Positions 21,301-23,897 of a DNA stretch of 64,000 nucleotides are shown here, piece by piece. The stretch is taken from NCBI GenBank assembly GCA_011523835.1, contig WTFZ01000146.1:21644-85643 (forward strand), in the 5' to 3' direction. Below the pieces are notes generated by a model. The model saw only the letters and a list, made by a program, of their open reading frames with translations. It was not told the origin of the DNA and made no database searches. Origin of the DNA: Synechococcus sp. CO36386bin_29 (GTDB lineage Bacteria; Cyanobacteriota; Cyanobacteriia; PCC-6307; Cyanobiaceae). The position numbers and the translations under genes are program-made. Each line of letters starts with the position of its first letter. Within the stretch, counting starts at the first letter, position 1.

Positions 21301-21816
21301 CATGATTTCGAGTGATTCAATCAAGCCTTGTAGTTCTCTTTGGAAGTCTATGAAAGGACTAACATAGTTATTTGCAATAACTTCCAGTTCATTATCATTT
21401 AAGAACTGTGATAATGAGCCTGCTGTGTTAATACTACTTTCAAGGCTTTCTTTTATTGTTTCCGTTAGTTCAGCTACTCCTTCGAGAACCGAGCTCAACG
21501 GTTGGCTTGACCAGTTCGTCGTTTCAAAAAGGGATGAGTATTCATTCCCGCTTATCAGGTTCAGTATTGCTTCTTGGTAGCTGCCGTCGTATCCGTTCTG
21601 CGGCAATCCCATGGACTGCAACGCTTCCCACTGTCCATCGTCAAGTTCGTACAGGATTTGCCATGACAGGAGATCGTTCGCTCCGATACTTTCGAGTTGC
21701 TTCCACGCCTCTTCGCCAAGTGATAGAAATTTGTTCGCCTCCTCAGGGGCCAGCTCCTCAAACCACTCTCTCCAGTTTTCGCTCCCCAGCAGATTCTCTA
21801 GCTTGATTGTCGACAT
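1..21816 (-). CDS. Giant multidomain RTX surface/secreted protein (C-terminus beyond window)
   Basis: A single frame stays open from the ATG at 21816 to base 1, giving 7,272 residues (roughly 0.8 MDa) with the end missing. An in-frame stop at 21856-21858 and no other ATG fix this start. The N-terminus (MSTIKLENLLG) is acidic with no signal peptide, as in type I-secreted RTX proteins. In order: repeated helical modules with beta-rich spacers (about residues 400-3500); RTX array (3897-4472); 130-residue insert; second RTX array (4606-4750); PA14-like domain (about 5479-5600, with GEYYDIEIDYYEKGG); jelly-roll-like segment (to about 5760); RCC1-like repeats (about 6065-6475); an FG-GAP-like calcium loop (6733-6741, DIDGDGDID); a dockerin-like loop (6826-6834, DANNDGNID); and RTX again from 7157. 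Cysteines are very few. Base composition is clearly more AT-rich than the genes after 23.8 kb. The role (adhesion, motility such as SwmB, or grazing/phage defence) is inferred; the export route is inferred from RTX family knowledge. Confidence 0.93.
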   Translation of the reverse strand, partial: MSTIKLENLLGSENWREWFEELAPEEANKFLSLGEEAWKQLESIGANDLLSWQILYELDDGQWEALQSMGLPQNGYDGSYQEAILNLISGNEYSSLFETTNWSSQPLSSVLEGVAELTETIKESLESSINTAGSLSQFLNDNELEVIANNYVSPFIDFQRELQGLIESLEIMPSQVDDELQRIINETINDPLGLSEANNNAVTVSSTLPTLTEIAKGLDDTKRELVIDFGGAKISSAIELPLKEFLGTSLGLDLEVLNDLPEIQINLEAELQGGIRLEIDLEAENVGEIVKIDTHGINSEQNDSQDFSVLFRGNVNGTTEIPTWLGVNQSDIENLLVVGGSANLDLQTTKENPSYEEGLVALQDIGEGMTYETSSDVYVKLNTDISSNIVESIGTAVEDRITALSDAFDVGTDLASWVNLINEVSDLIIDIADASESIGELPEWIPEAAEQTYSKFSSGLRKAAEGISAVKNEVFDSEKFLELINAELSQYETGLSLNLIAEPSSNEKPTETQEYIGEPQILKFRSLAESTSSDLEPLTASGEFTISDSADWKTVSEDQSFQIHQLETNILRDKDGNAIKSFINEQANHVEGLTYELDLDGKEIDISKSSISEKEIVIVVGEQSIIPDSIDLISNENGEQSLLVTLPEDTVFQQETGIHALPLDFEEANGQWELSDTTKQIFESDLIQGFEYSEQAAKDEGLSLKNLFINTGRSLHYKLEIEKVNEQGEAVETVTVIVDKENGVEAHYLGDSPPTGLQYVYVQGVETGQAITRKHLERQTTEDGEANNNYLTSDHNDAETTWQDVTNTKKEYFETFHEYGDKLKEGIILKKIEVNAANTLNYRLTVLDINQENDEGNKETTEVIINIDWKKGTETQEIASETIYTRNINQETDKVEETGQPVIAVHLNKQPNENVEADATASSIPDHIAISYANPLATLMVDRNDGNGYTEVSNNDVFVGTKSGNSENKWQLKDNAFKMKDALDENAILNTTIFDNFLNNSYEISPLQISRRVPELLPFATLGANQRQVSVVASTTSNSLSEELTSEINTRVAEMDNAEAGSIEYKIWQLLNHASLEEESLNDKSNHALAKLRAYSALLILLETEVINEQDIELTLARVEQITENRTENLADTNQPGLSIRLEPESISDTNKNGSVAIDLGFHREGEIDLIIKPGTASQSSLYVFELNYHEGSELNGQYEFTKEELLKLAESGHESLAEGLDSVLEAISADISAAIDLEMDLDGRMVFAYDFFAPVKDAFSFDPSGLNEENNDWPQGGSSDQHTLGLTLGDDTSPTNSEITASVAVRLANLELNTDITNENGEAISSKLEDPEKTLSINLGTAIDINRAESDELDINAGMNLDLDLDLNPVIEVAKDFGEQLGEAFLDEVNNLVSDLDFDLNSAELRCWRTLIPAIANLLDEVSGRFERGAELLDRLPSNLSSDPVQLISSISEGLDDISSAMMRFQDSVMNPEALVSNINSMLIAASIPMRMQHSSGIELIDGSEREVDQYSLVPSSELSFTQTLDLEGDDFAEMLDERGLSGGAMLVEIATILFADISATFDFNLQSAGSLTLKEYCNDAGSVFELINTETTGLENIWPDFSESNSEEAFFEKSLDINSEVDLAKQELAIAAGFELSQLNISIPLLKNNDGSTKVFGLTSDEAYETMSLRLGMGVDAIEEEVETKKLTDALKNTELDGGVRLNLTEEHLVRLGTEIQQEVKEAGLALVDEVQGMIDSFSSLTMPECAAGWFGFLDQFITTMDDMSDQLVNQLAVLKEQTSALPDWMPSDWLNDAEKLAQGFAAVADELSEFRDQWLTTESFVQKVNTIFKDNDIDIHLRLLAGPESLEAECNDNEIGTPTAMRLSKEDIQLEQGSGDNVVATFVLSKEQEAQFAAVKSEGYTEETIKTSDFIITESGAEKQSVLMLPMNTFGLTPTQDNRLAIMLTEADGSALTSASYQTGEGNNIEADTLYIEWNEDHQGYTLFNSISEDAETIIINHQKNGANSLNLKVSNSDLADLKAVDIQAMNLEQVIRTSEGEILEGMYAYTFTPSTTNDKAKIQLKKNNSSDATDLEIHQDASTYFNDLQLDAGVILSPHTPFSSEAQIYLYELSTTGSTENTLDLSYFKEVTTQQEDGSEANEWVLMLPENSFGDLTEGDTRYQLTLSETDGGSLSSVTLEKDNLEVHGSGEIYLEWEESRKGFAMYDQSAKGYRLTPVIDDSGKNTILLKNPNGLGGSYEFGDSLSLKAEQFIDLLPEAVTSSPIAQALANVADGYEADLSYGLEFNAGMIFGYDAGATEVGSFFYLDPRAARPAGEYWPKEGSEALWSYSTTEDDYTASMAEILLQFGAGVDRLQRPDRFLISNENVQYNNEEKTLSFPLDEKKFGSIYTSTEKKEEQRIETIEVSFEQYISGQHLFVDDNQEAISAPIEMELRLDSTEGVYKAILPEGVSVRSDFKSEEGDPTIKLRTNAYVEYPNVRDALGMDAAIALDWFNDDTTVNQESEQRLDLLSNIDVINGGANAAAVFNFQAGDIGDFVLAGNPLGATADTVSDAIDAVQDAVDEALCGLNDGNFSPANWLAMLTGLADRIEDLGKTLSGGLGGDPVLEGFAKQFGFSFSSVETGFTTIAGEVRKYTDYVLPPEEWVVAFNQGMDDIGMSEVSLELVEVPNIDVFNGECPDPESDDPIRYTFLLDFGDSLDWTAGETTDIIDQAIELFDFEKPDFADNFKLMSTWDVGVDVNAALGFGLDLDATSPGDVFFFDPEPAGLEKFEIPAVLDEDNFASLNLDATEIQASAWFSVSDLEFILENKSTGEVIVSATPDDPNASLIAVGAAAGVDQKGAGGFSDLTFETGFAVNAESNPQILYEMAEQTGQQLMNTFQAFEDAYADGVQAIDDIGDLLNCSGFGLSQVLFILAKIEETIDNVQTSVEEGIADNPLMRLFAPDAGDTIKEFTVHFDTAEEAIAEVREKGEELQPWNLIPTLNEALSDVEFLSLNLDPRPNFKAYFCVDGKKGPVDKTISLDTSARYTSMTDYAITYEVPDFGTDGIEAEEDLYTHIILSQKTVNSTVQKDILILPEGYQKIDLDDTELAKEYLLLRKTDDNTGHNHLIIVQTLQGTSEADLQTRIKLVGEDKDASPTDYVFNIDEHGIDGFDRLATNNGSNLDQFKSGYLTDMSAENNQGTMAGEMPDYYRFDLSLDGFEYKTPLNFDISLADDLVNLGGGFDLNLFAGGSVGFAFDANPTDLKSAFLIDTEAGVSSMSDMPADMQLLREKLSGGEGNAEIVAGAYLESTQPLEGSIAFLELAASGSDENTLGLGAPDRDGSDLTIIAPEDDPFLSGFVTVELDLQDGNGGSGLVPLADISQLDIEANLLGGFELDPTISASLGDVISIDGDMLYGGHFSGGSSGGLSFEQTPFLLSPGDINVSLGDQLGAASGPFVKIADFLNDYFLDPMEPVVDILETEFSIAGLQLLGAGRLHNIIDLGREGTPNGSVTSWVNLYNGINSVVDSVAAIGDSGEISVPTTLFLEDKTWTTGNIKPRQDDFFNFQYAADTKVSTRREEQGTSSEGQGSQSSAIDDALGAINLGSGPVEKSGSTKPDIGKTAVTFPFLDFGYTASKLKDLLMGTDPDSRYELDLIRLQIQGFTTSWDFYKSIPIYSPPIVSLNVGAELTPYIRPTILGYDLTGLGGLIETGELSSLADGFYVLAEEPGFSLSPNGPQYEGAGAEIRMEVGGGVSVSIGPLGVYGDAAIIGDLEIELNDPNDDGRVRFQELFDNFSYNPLAIFDASLRVALQAEIGVKLDLLFFTKKFAIYRTPEFELFRLDIEGGAPPQPYYASAPDGGSTLLLNIGARADQRNLDPNDNSEVFTLQGGSNMNVRGPGGQTEGFSGITLITGDSGEGNDYVDGSGSSIRIELSGGEGADYLIGGSADDQLVGDTGNDSILGNSGGDELKGGEGNDSLVGGAGRDKIHGDEGDDQISGGGDGDTILGGAGQDNLKGDAGRDLIDGGLGDDTISAGSSDDTVVGDLGDDHISGDEGADHLSGGKGDDQIQGGAGNDTVLGEGGADQIDGGQGDDVLIAGSISEGNGVPISELKTGSSTAILGFDADMIAGGDGNDLISGNAGDNKLFGDAGSDTIAAGSGEDVISAGDGRDLIFGEAGDDQIKGEGGKDTVYGGEGDDLIEGGVDSDLVYGDSGDDVVHGGTGGDVLIGGTGLDHLMGEEGEDTLHGGEDDDLLVGGSGADSLLGEAGNDVLQGEADEDRLFGGGGHDLLQGGSEDDYLLGEGGNDTLQGDAGNDLLIAGTGNDLVEGGADNDTLEGNDGDDLLKGEGGNDWLQGQFGLDTLHGGAGQDELEGAEGRDLLTGGYDPDILEGHEGEDRLFGDEGADQLDGGSEDDLLVGGAGVDVLWGVTGDDRLEGGSEDDELYGEEGDDQLSGSEGADLLYGDKGKDVLIGGSGKDQILGGTESDWLFGDRFNLNASESTFDQYKDFVLSVMLPEVETYLTTEYAADAETLDLYFQNADVQEEIRKYTGKEDISDLIKSSEPINERLDYIVDMRSLLEVAFRSAITPNDDGAEYDGDSTTDWTGITPAQWELLRQLADDPSDVYGDEDRLQGEQGDDWLLGGHGPDLLEGGVGSDVLLGGTGNDILKGYAATMNLVEQFLDGNDALEGGKGNDELWGAIGDDLLAGGDGNDKLVGDDSDDPMLLTMASPGQTYAGRDVLAGGYGSDTAFGALGEDILYAGEGGDYADKLTAGASADMKDLVGDVAMPYAATTSLSIRERIEEIKEYVFKLINLPTDIRSLGFDRLVGGINSDVLVGHRLRPVNAVGLKDDLNALLEQVDEINAKTNTDGKNEVELLKQEAETDTVLTDLMVTWDAITTGGDLREALESVVLTLDAEATGDDAGIYSGKHFTLNRRSTDGVVYELAPGTGTDIVWNFYAGEHDGTTRNAVQESTTELVNGELYTLDLAATEVITKNETENENGDIETTYSSSIDYEVNVNAVSTDVISLTDGLSFGSIDLKWQKWTPEALLDQLVLDLGEEQIINIASQYIARNGKTDEIPDKITSNEEKQIAWEALTSSYAGNQPIPEWPDGTDESNERVGVMSIIDRDTDQVLSRFINVAEDAIGRHNIDEENVPPDRLIVAPGKAAFSPEERITIPEGMARDANGAADIASIEAAIRYVETLNAEGEASGTWKDWRDYGLLGVNHGSGAWFDLDNNPNNGLELILAGGTTVEERINRDLKLWGATLDSTSYQLNNTQIATPATGTVYSLSDGQTTVTTTAKSNSLEQLVTDLRNAEKYSDLTFTISADTGTGSIVATSSAKATPKINAKSATLTIGNSTTAITAESLVDERLGMNPQFGAAAIQVRDPGGVLPAYQNELILSAEQPEVLVKENPFEYPYGSTAIAPIYTVPSPTSNAYTYSDNVYWMDWNEDGKLELPLAGSSERSENLIIGGDFADNTLDLAAEKGSVPAIDTGAGARIDLYEGTNRNWLRKTDYLTTVAINDKYDTDRGGDGNYFSVKVRGRVKAFAEGNNRFWVLSDDGVRVSVNGTRYVNRWNDHAPTWDTFTVPGLTKGEYYDIEIDYYEKGGGSTLYLYQNTGGLAQLESGMNKISEIENPTNSKYVLQQNGNQTKFQLELGGEIVGGKTYVMSGWYATSSTYNGEDTFFFARTVGTSNDVSTDKGLGKETELKPVVIGDLEWRHYYQPITIPSDYSSGDTFEWHVGSGTTHTNGYRYYAGLRLEEGGYPTIPFDSLTLTNIEGSEKIDNLGEIIDAGGWDLLEQLFYAGEPVSEASTAQVLVSVNERIPGTAMYLNTTKSEDLDGDGTARFDEAGTGLREITDLTQGVKSASSPTVDGQTREDRYENGLEALEKPSFYLKNISEKDGEIKQQLLQVGYQDEEIKMWTYTLDVTQTDSKAGEKEVSDIKEITRKNITLGQINNANGNEYELNHNGARFNIFEHESGEVDVLLGNYRWSDVLNNDTVEAKEIVENKESIISHTNAIGNDNQVNIVLTGTNITTGETVLNIHAEEQKLNATGKSNITEEYRPALPGQSTGEVRNPKAFAVLLEDGSVATWGTVDSIENREELKSGVVELFSNTYAFAALKEDGSVVTWGWGNGGGNSFGGDSSEVANQLTSGVKQIYSNDYTFTALKEDGSVVTWGASPKEIIDWKEPDEDKPDTSSITGIKEIVTNRHSFAGLRDDGSVVEWGEEPKWKPATNALSSGVKQIYATKYSFAALKDDGSIVAWGESSGGDTRGYEDQLSAKEFVEITPNGYAYAALKKDGSVLTWGESRYGIDMYNNNTNNIQESLSSGVLRVYSTDTGFAALKDDKTVVFWGQYGDFEDIADGKLSDIAEVYTDGGFVCITENGEAIALSKNGLSRNMGYDSSIGSNKYVDISDQLKGGVKKVFGTDYASAALMDDGSVVTWGDYRYGGAVSPNEHLESGVVDIITTNGAFSALKDDGTLVTWGSTSFGALSGGVDVIDYGKQVVGFADPSNRRTTSPITNLNGGVQETLPYTKDISSSLKDITTARGNEQSGTITDINTMWLNVGANGPTSTNQDVKDKSAQGFFITGNSGETDAPKKADPIFGLVLKEEGTTEWKTITPMIWNDEQEYGETGYGVIDDEELSPTGIYKGDVHLFDADGRNKVDQTTEDGSDIDANDLALTGFSTATRRDATGQNLAVPQTNIYLYAGTAAEHSITNIDGKTPIYKDTGIELYGVANGTIDSGDIDGDGDIDLLLTGEDFFALPADENTQADGQGGGNPITMIYRNNRIEPTQDGNVQFTGDITFENALFVPNSNDPRWAQFDYNFDASELTAIRGDANNDGNIDSKDIDGIYELELFAIDHKRSGVNEVQNYSEKQLEGIDQGTLTTYGINNLEGYLEALGTSADAAMARIIEDQEFSKIAYRSQLLTADPVLAEWSAEVNDFTDADIVNVMQGTVLSDEFRIGDRHGFFYREDLGTANADDNANVVVIKDFNPFMDTLVLHEPEDASFVWDQVLYPKDAASGDLVIAADKGSNELAAERYLSQPIKDSYGRDISHSYVIQELRDFDLRGSLLRINSIVEGEKQPELVVIIEGIDQDLLHFETSFNEGRIRMVDNDDESRQQLRFIVTNHGTDTDDHLQPSDAYTLPFDKSLLGEWLSSEFAELPERFGILTGGDGNDTLFGSTRLAPVPVVYLDGGTGNDVIYGSDVNSYTDRLLGQEGNDKLHGLRGENILSGGPGEDELYGGFNNDTLEGGPGADWLEAGSGFDTASYSEDQDGVVVNL
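2400..3625 (-). repeat. About ten RCC1-like propeller repeats in the giant protein
   Basis: About ten units recur every 36-50 residues with the core (F/S)AALKDDGSVVTWG, for example YAFAALKEDGSVVTWG, YSFAALKDDGSIVAWG and YASAALMDDGSVVTWG. One unit (near 2680-2735) is degenerate and lacks the WG. The spacers carry LSSGVKQIY-type strands. This is the pattern of RCC1/BLIP-II-like beta-propeller repeats. Ten units exceed a single seven-blade propeller, so there may be one propeller plus extra blades, or a more open solenoid. Function is not evident; propellers of this type usually bind proteins. Confidence 0.8.
7567..8002 (-). repeat. Second RTX nonapeptide array of the giant protein
   Basis: About 14 RTX units (GEQGDDWLL, GGHGPDLLE, GGVGSDVLL, GGTGNDILK, GGKGNDELW, GGDGNDKLV, GGYGSDTAF) at about residues 4606-4750. 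Short insertions interrupt the array. It is separated from the first array by a 130-residue helical insert (8003-8400). A stray RTX pair (GFDRLVGGINSDVLVG) follows at about 7375-7415. Confidence 0.85.
8401..10130 (-). repeat. Main RTX calcium-binding array, about 59 nonapeptides
   Basis: Residues 3897-4472 are almost continuous GGxGxDxLx repeats; I count about 59 units, with one 30-residue interruption near 9500-9560 (ending GFDADMIA). Representative units are GGEGNDSLV, GGAGRDKIH, GGQGDDVLI and GEAGNDVLQ. On the DNA this gives a 27-base periodicity, but the units are divergent at base level. In known RTX proteins such arrays bind calcium and fold into a parallel beta-roll after type I secretion. 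The array sits in the middle of the protein, not only at the C-terminus, which is typical of giant adhesins with several RTX blocks. Confidence 0.95.
11280..20580 (-). repeat. Divergent helical module repeated five to six times in the N-terminal half of the giant protein
   Basis: A Trp-containing helical segment recurs: SWVNLINEVSDLI (W417), RCWRTLIPAIANLL (W1409), GWFGFLDQFITTM (W1752), NWLAMLTGLADRI (W2580), GLSQVLFILAKIE (about 2909, no Trp) and SWVNLYNGINSVV (W3497). In the first five, a second motif follows 63-71 residues later: FLELINAEL (480), LVSNINSML (1477), FVQKVNTIF (1823), WVVAFNQGM (2646), LIPTLNEAL (2980). Four copies carry one Cys in the first segment (1408, 1748, 2568, 2904). 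Beta-rich stretches with FAYD/FGYD-like motifs lie between copies. I recognise no named family; it may be an undescribed repeat. Confidence 0.65.
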
Positions 21817-21845
21817 GAGGTAGGTCAGCGACTTTGATCTACCTC

Positions 21846-21853
21846 TATATATA
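21846..21853 (-). promoter_or_regulatory. Possible -10 element upstream of the giant gene
   Basis: On the minus strand a TATATATA tract lies 29 bases upstream of the giant gene ATG, in an AT-rich stretch. No convincing -35 box is seen at the usual distance, and the leader lacks a clear Shine-Dalgarno sequence (ACCTACCTC just before ATG). Between 21817 and 22067 I see no gene. Confidence 0.25.
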
Positions 21854-22067
21854 GCTCACATCTTCTTTGATTAATTCGCATGTATTTGATTCTTGGTCAA
21901 GCCTTTCGGATCTGACTTCTCAACTCTTCACAAGTTGCCTTTAGATTCTTGTAATCTCTCCGATACTTCTCTTTGGGCTTTGACTTGGTTAAATCTGATA
22001 CAGTTTTTGTCATTCACGCTCTGACTGGTGGCTTGTAGCTGTGTTGATTTGTAGCGCTCACTTGATT

Positions 22068-22421
22068 TTATCTCTCTATCTGTGTAGTTGAATGATCCGC
22101 TTGTCTTTTGCTCTGGTTGATTATTAAGGTGTAATTCCCTGTTCTTTTAAAGATGATCTGGGTCGTTCTATTTTCCCGTTGATAGCTCTTTTCTCTTTCG
22201 CTGGCTGGAAAGTCAAAGGCCCATCGTTTTCCCATCCAGATCTGGACGTTTCCAAATGCTTGTCTGAATTGACAATCACCCGTTTCAGTTTTTTGCGATT
22301 TTTCCCACGATAGTGTGCAGTGCGCACTTACGATCTCAGCTCTACCTTCTTTTGATCCGACGCTTTCGAGGCTCATTGCGCTGATGATGACCGTCATCAT
22401 GAGTACTGTCCATTGTTGCAT
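22068..22421 (-). CDS. Small secreted hypothetical protein (117 aa)
   Basis: The ORF starts MQQWTVLMMTVIISAMSL, a short hydrophobic stretch like a signal peptide, and is preceded by an AAAGGTG Shine-Dalgarno-like sequence 5 bases before the ATG. The mature part has two cysteines (AHCTLSWEK and GDCQFRQ) and motifs such as NVQIWMGKRWAFDFP, SYQRENRTT and FKRTGNYTLII. It looks like a small beta-rich periplasmic or exported protein; I have an impression of similar cyanobacterial hypothetical proteins but cannot name a family. It lies 251 bases upstream of the giant gene in the same direction, so it could be co-transcribed with or assist it, but this is only positional inference. Confidence 0.65.
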   Translation of the reverse strand: MQQWTVLMMTVIISAMSLESVGSKEGRAEIVSAHCTLSWEKSQKTETGDCQFRQAFGNVQIWMGKRWAFDFPASEREKSYQRENRTTQIIFKRTGNYTLIINQSKRQADHSTTQIER

Positions 22422-23369
22422 TACACCTTTGTGTTGACTCGTGTCATCTTATCTTTATTTATTTGCTCATTGATGATTGTGCTTTGACTTCTGCACTCTC
22501 CTGTGTGGTCAGTTCACCTCTTTAATCCTTGTTTCATTGTTCTTTTCTGTTGCGTTTGTCTCTTGATCTCTCAATAAATGTATGTGATTGACGATATATG
22601 TTGGCTGATTTGGGTTTGACCCGCTTTCTCGTGCTCTTGCTCTCTTGTTGTTCTGTCAATCTTTGTTTGCCAGTATTTTTCACATGTTTGATTGGCTTTT
22701 CCTTGTTTATCTCCGTCCGAATGTCACCTGCCCTAAGCTTATTCCCCTCATTGGCTGGCTTGATTCCTTGTGCTATTTGTGAGTAAAGCCCTGGAATTCT
22801 GCTCTTTTCTGTGCAGTGTTTGATTCCTCGCCAGACTTCACTGTTTTTGGCTGCTTGAGTGTTTCTGTTCGGTGGTAGTTCTTTATTGGCCTAGTCATTC
22901 TATACATCTGCTGGGTCGCTGCGCTCTTGCTCGCTAAATTGCTTTACTGATTGCTGGTACGGTCGTTGGTTGCCTTTCTTGCCCTGTTGGAGTTTGTATC
23001 TCTCTTTGGTTTGTTGGGATGTCGCATCTTTGCCCGTAGTTTGCAACCGCTGTGTTGTTCACCGCGGATCGTGTTTATCCCTTAAGTTGTGAATAGAGTT
23101 GTTTTTATTGTTTGACCGTTATCAGATCGGTCTCCTGTGTAGCCTCCTAAATTAAGTCTATTGCTGGTTTCTGTGATGTTCATGATTCTCCAGGATTGTG
23201 GTGATCGAACGGATTGATGGCTCTTTCTTTCTTTTTTTATGCGGAGCTTCCCCTCTGTTCCTCCGATCGGATTCTCTCCATGCCTTTGGCCCATCCCTGC
23301 TTGAGGCTATGACCTCGCATGTGTCTTCGTGGCAGTGTTTTTAGCGTTTGTTCTTTCTGTTGCAATCAC
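22422..23369. other. AT-rich stretch without a supported gene
   Basis: About 0.95 kb with no ORF that has both a plausible start region and protein-like content. The + strand is strikingly T-rich and A-poor (several lines have four or more T per A), the same strand bias as in the giant gene, which is coded on the minus strand. Short minus-strand frames (for example about 22880-23015) give Gln/Lys-rich peptides without recognisable similarity. It may be decayed coding sequence, a long leader or an unannotated RNA. Confidence 0.5.
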
Positions 23370-23528
23370 TTATGTGAGTCTTGTTTTCAAGTCGTCCAGC
23401 GCTTTGTTGATGTGTTTCATTTCTGCGTTGATGCTTGCCCGCTCTGTGATCGGAACTGCTGTTGGGTTCATCAGAATTTGTTCCAGTTCCTCGTGTCGTT
23501 GTTTCAGTAAAACTTTCATGTATTCCAT
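23370..23528 (-). CDS. Tiny coiled-coil hypothetical protein (52 aa)
   Basis: From the ATG at 23528 the product is 52 residues beginning MEYMKVLLKQRHEELEQ and ending KALDDLKTRLT. It has regular heptad spacing and high Glu/Lys/Leu content, so it is likely one or two amphipathic helices. An ATG at 23519, with a GGA 5 bases upstream, is an alternative start. A longer in-frame extension to 23618 reads through the hairpin at 23576-23593 and has no protein-like character, so I do not include it. No function can be assigned. Confidence 0.4.
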   Translation of the reverse strand: MEYMKVLLKQRHEELEQILMNPTAVPITERASINAEMKHINKALDDLKTRLT

Positions 23529-23575
23529 TGAACTGAATCTTTTTAAACAGTTTCTCCGGACTTTCCCTGCCGTGC

Positions 23576-23593
23576 ATCCCCCAAATGGGGGAT
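23576..23593. other. Perfect 7-bp hairpin with AAAT loop
   Basis: ATCCCCC-AAAT-GGGGGAT forms a stable stem between the tRNA-Arg gene and the small coiled-coil ORF. On the + strand it is followed only by TTCTCG and on the minus strand by a GC-rich stretch, so it is not a classical U-tailed terminator in either direction. It could help end or process the leftward tRNA transcript. Confidence 0.4.
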
Positions 23594-23730
23594 TTCTCGT
23601 ATCTCGTTGCTCCCTCATATCGGCGACAGCTCACGGCGCCCGTAATCCGTGTCGTGGATGAGGCGGGGACCTTCGTCCTTTCCAGATCTTCCGCTCTATT
23701 CGCTGCGGTACTGCTTCGGTTTTTGGGTAA

Positions 23731-23804
23731 CGCCCCCTGATGGATTCGAACCATCGACCGACTGCTTAGAAGGCAGTTGCTCTATCCAGCTGAGCTAAGG
23801 GAGC
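23731..23804 (-). tRNA. tRNA-Arg (anticodon TCT)
   Basis: The minus strand folds as a full cloverleaf of 74 bases. The acceptor GCTCCCT pairs with AGGGGGC, with a D-arm GCTCAGCTGGATAGAGC. The anticodon stem ACTGC/GCAGT holds loop CTTCTAA, and the T-arm is GATGGTTCGAATCCATC. Loop position gives anticodon TCT, decoding AGA/AGG arginine codons. No CCA is encoded. It sits exactly where AT-rich sequence on the left gives way to the GC-rich core on the right; tRNA-Arg genes are common island integration sites. Confidence 0.95.
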
Positions 23805-23897
23805 TTCCTTTGACATTGTGCCAGCCAGATCAAGAGATGCATTCTTGTTCAAGCTGACGTAGAACCTCTAAGGTTATGGGCTCTTAGGCATGCATTG

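Noticed and set aside
22598..22786. Hydrophobic + strand ORF (62 aa)
   Set aside because: No ribosome binding site; the hydrophobic content follows from the T-rich strand. It might be real but cannot be supported.
23341..23754. Minus-strand ORF starting MVRIHQGA
   Set aside because: It begins inside the tRNA-Arg gene; this start is a typical tRNA reading artefact.
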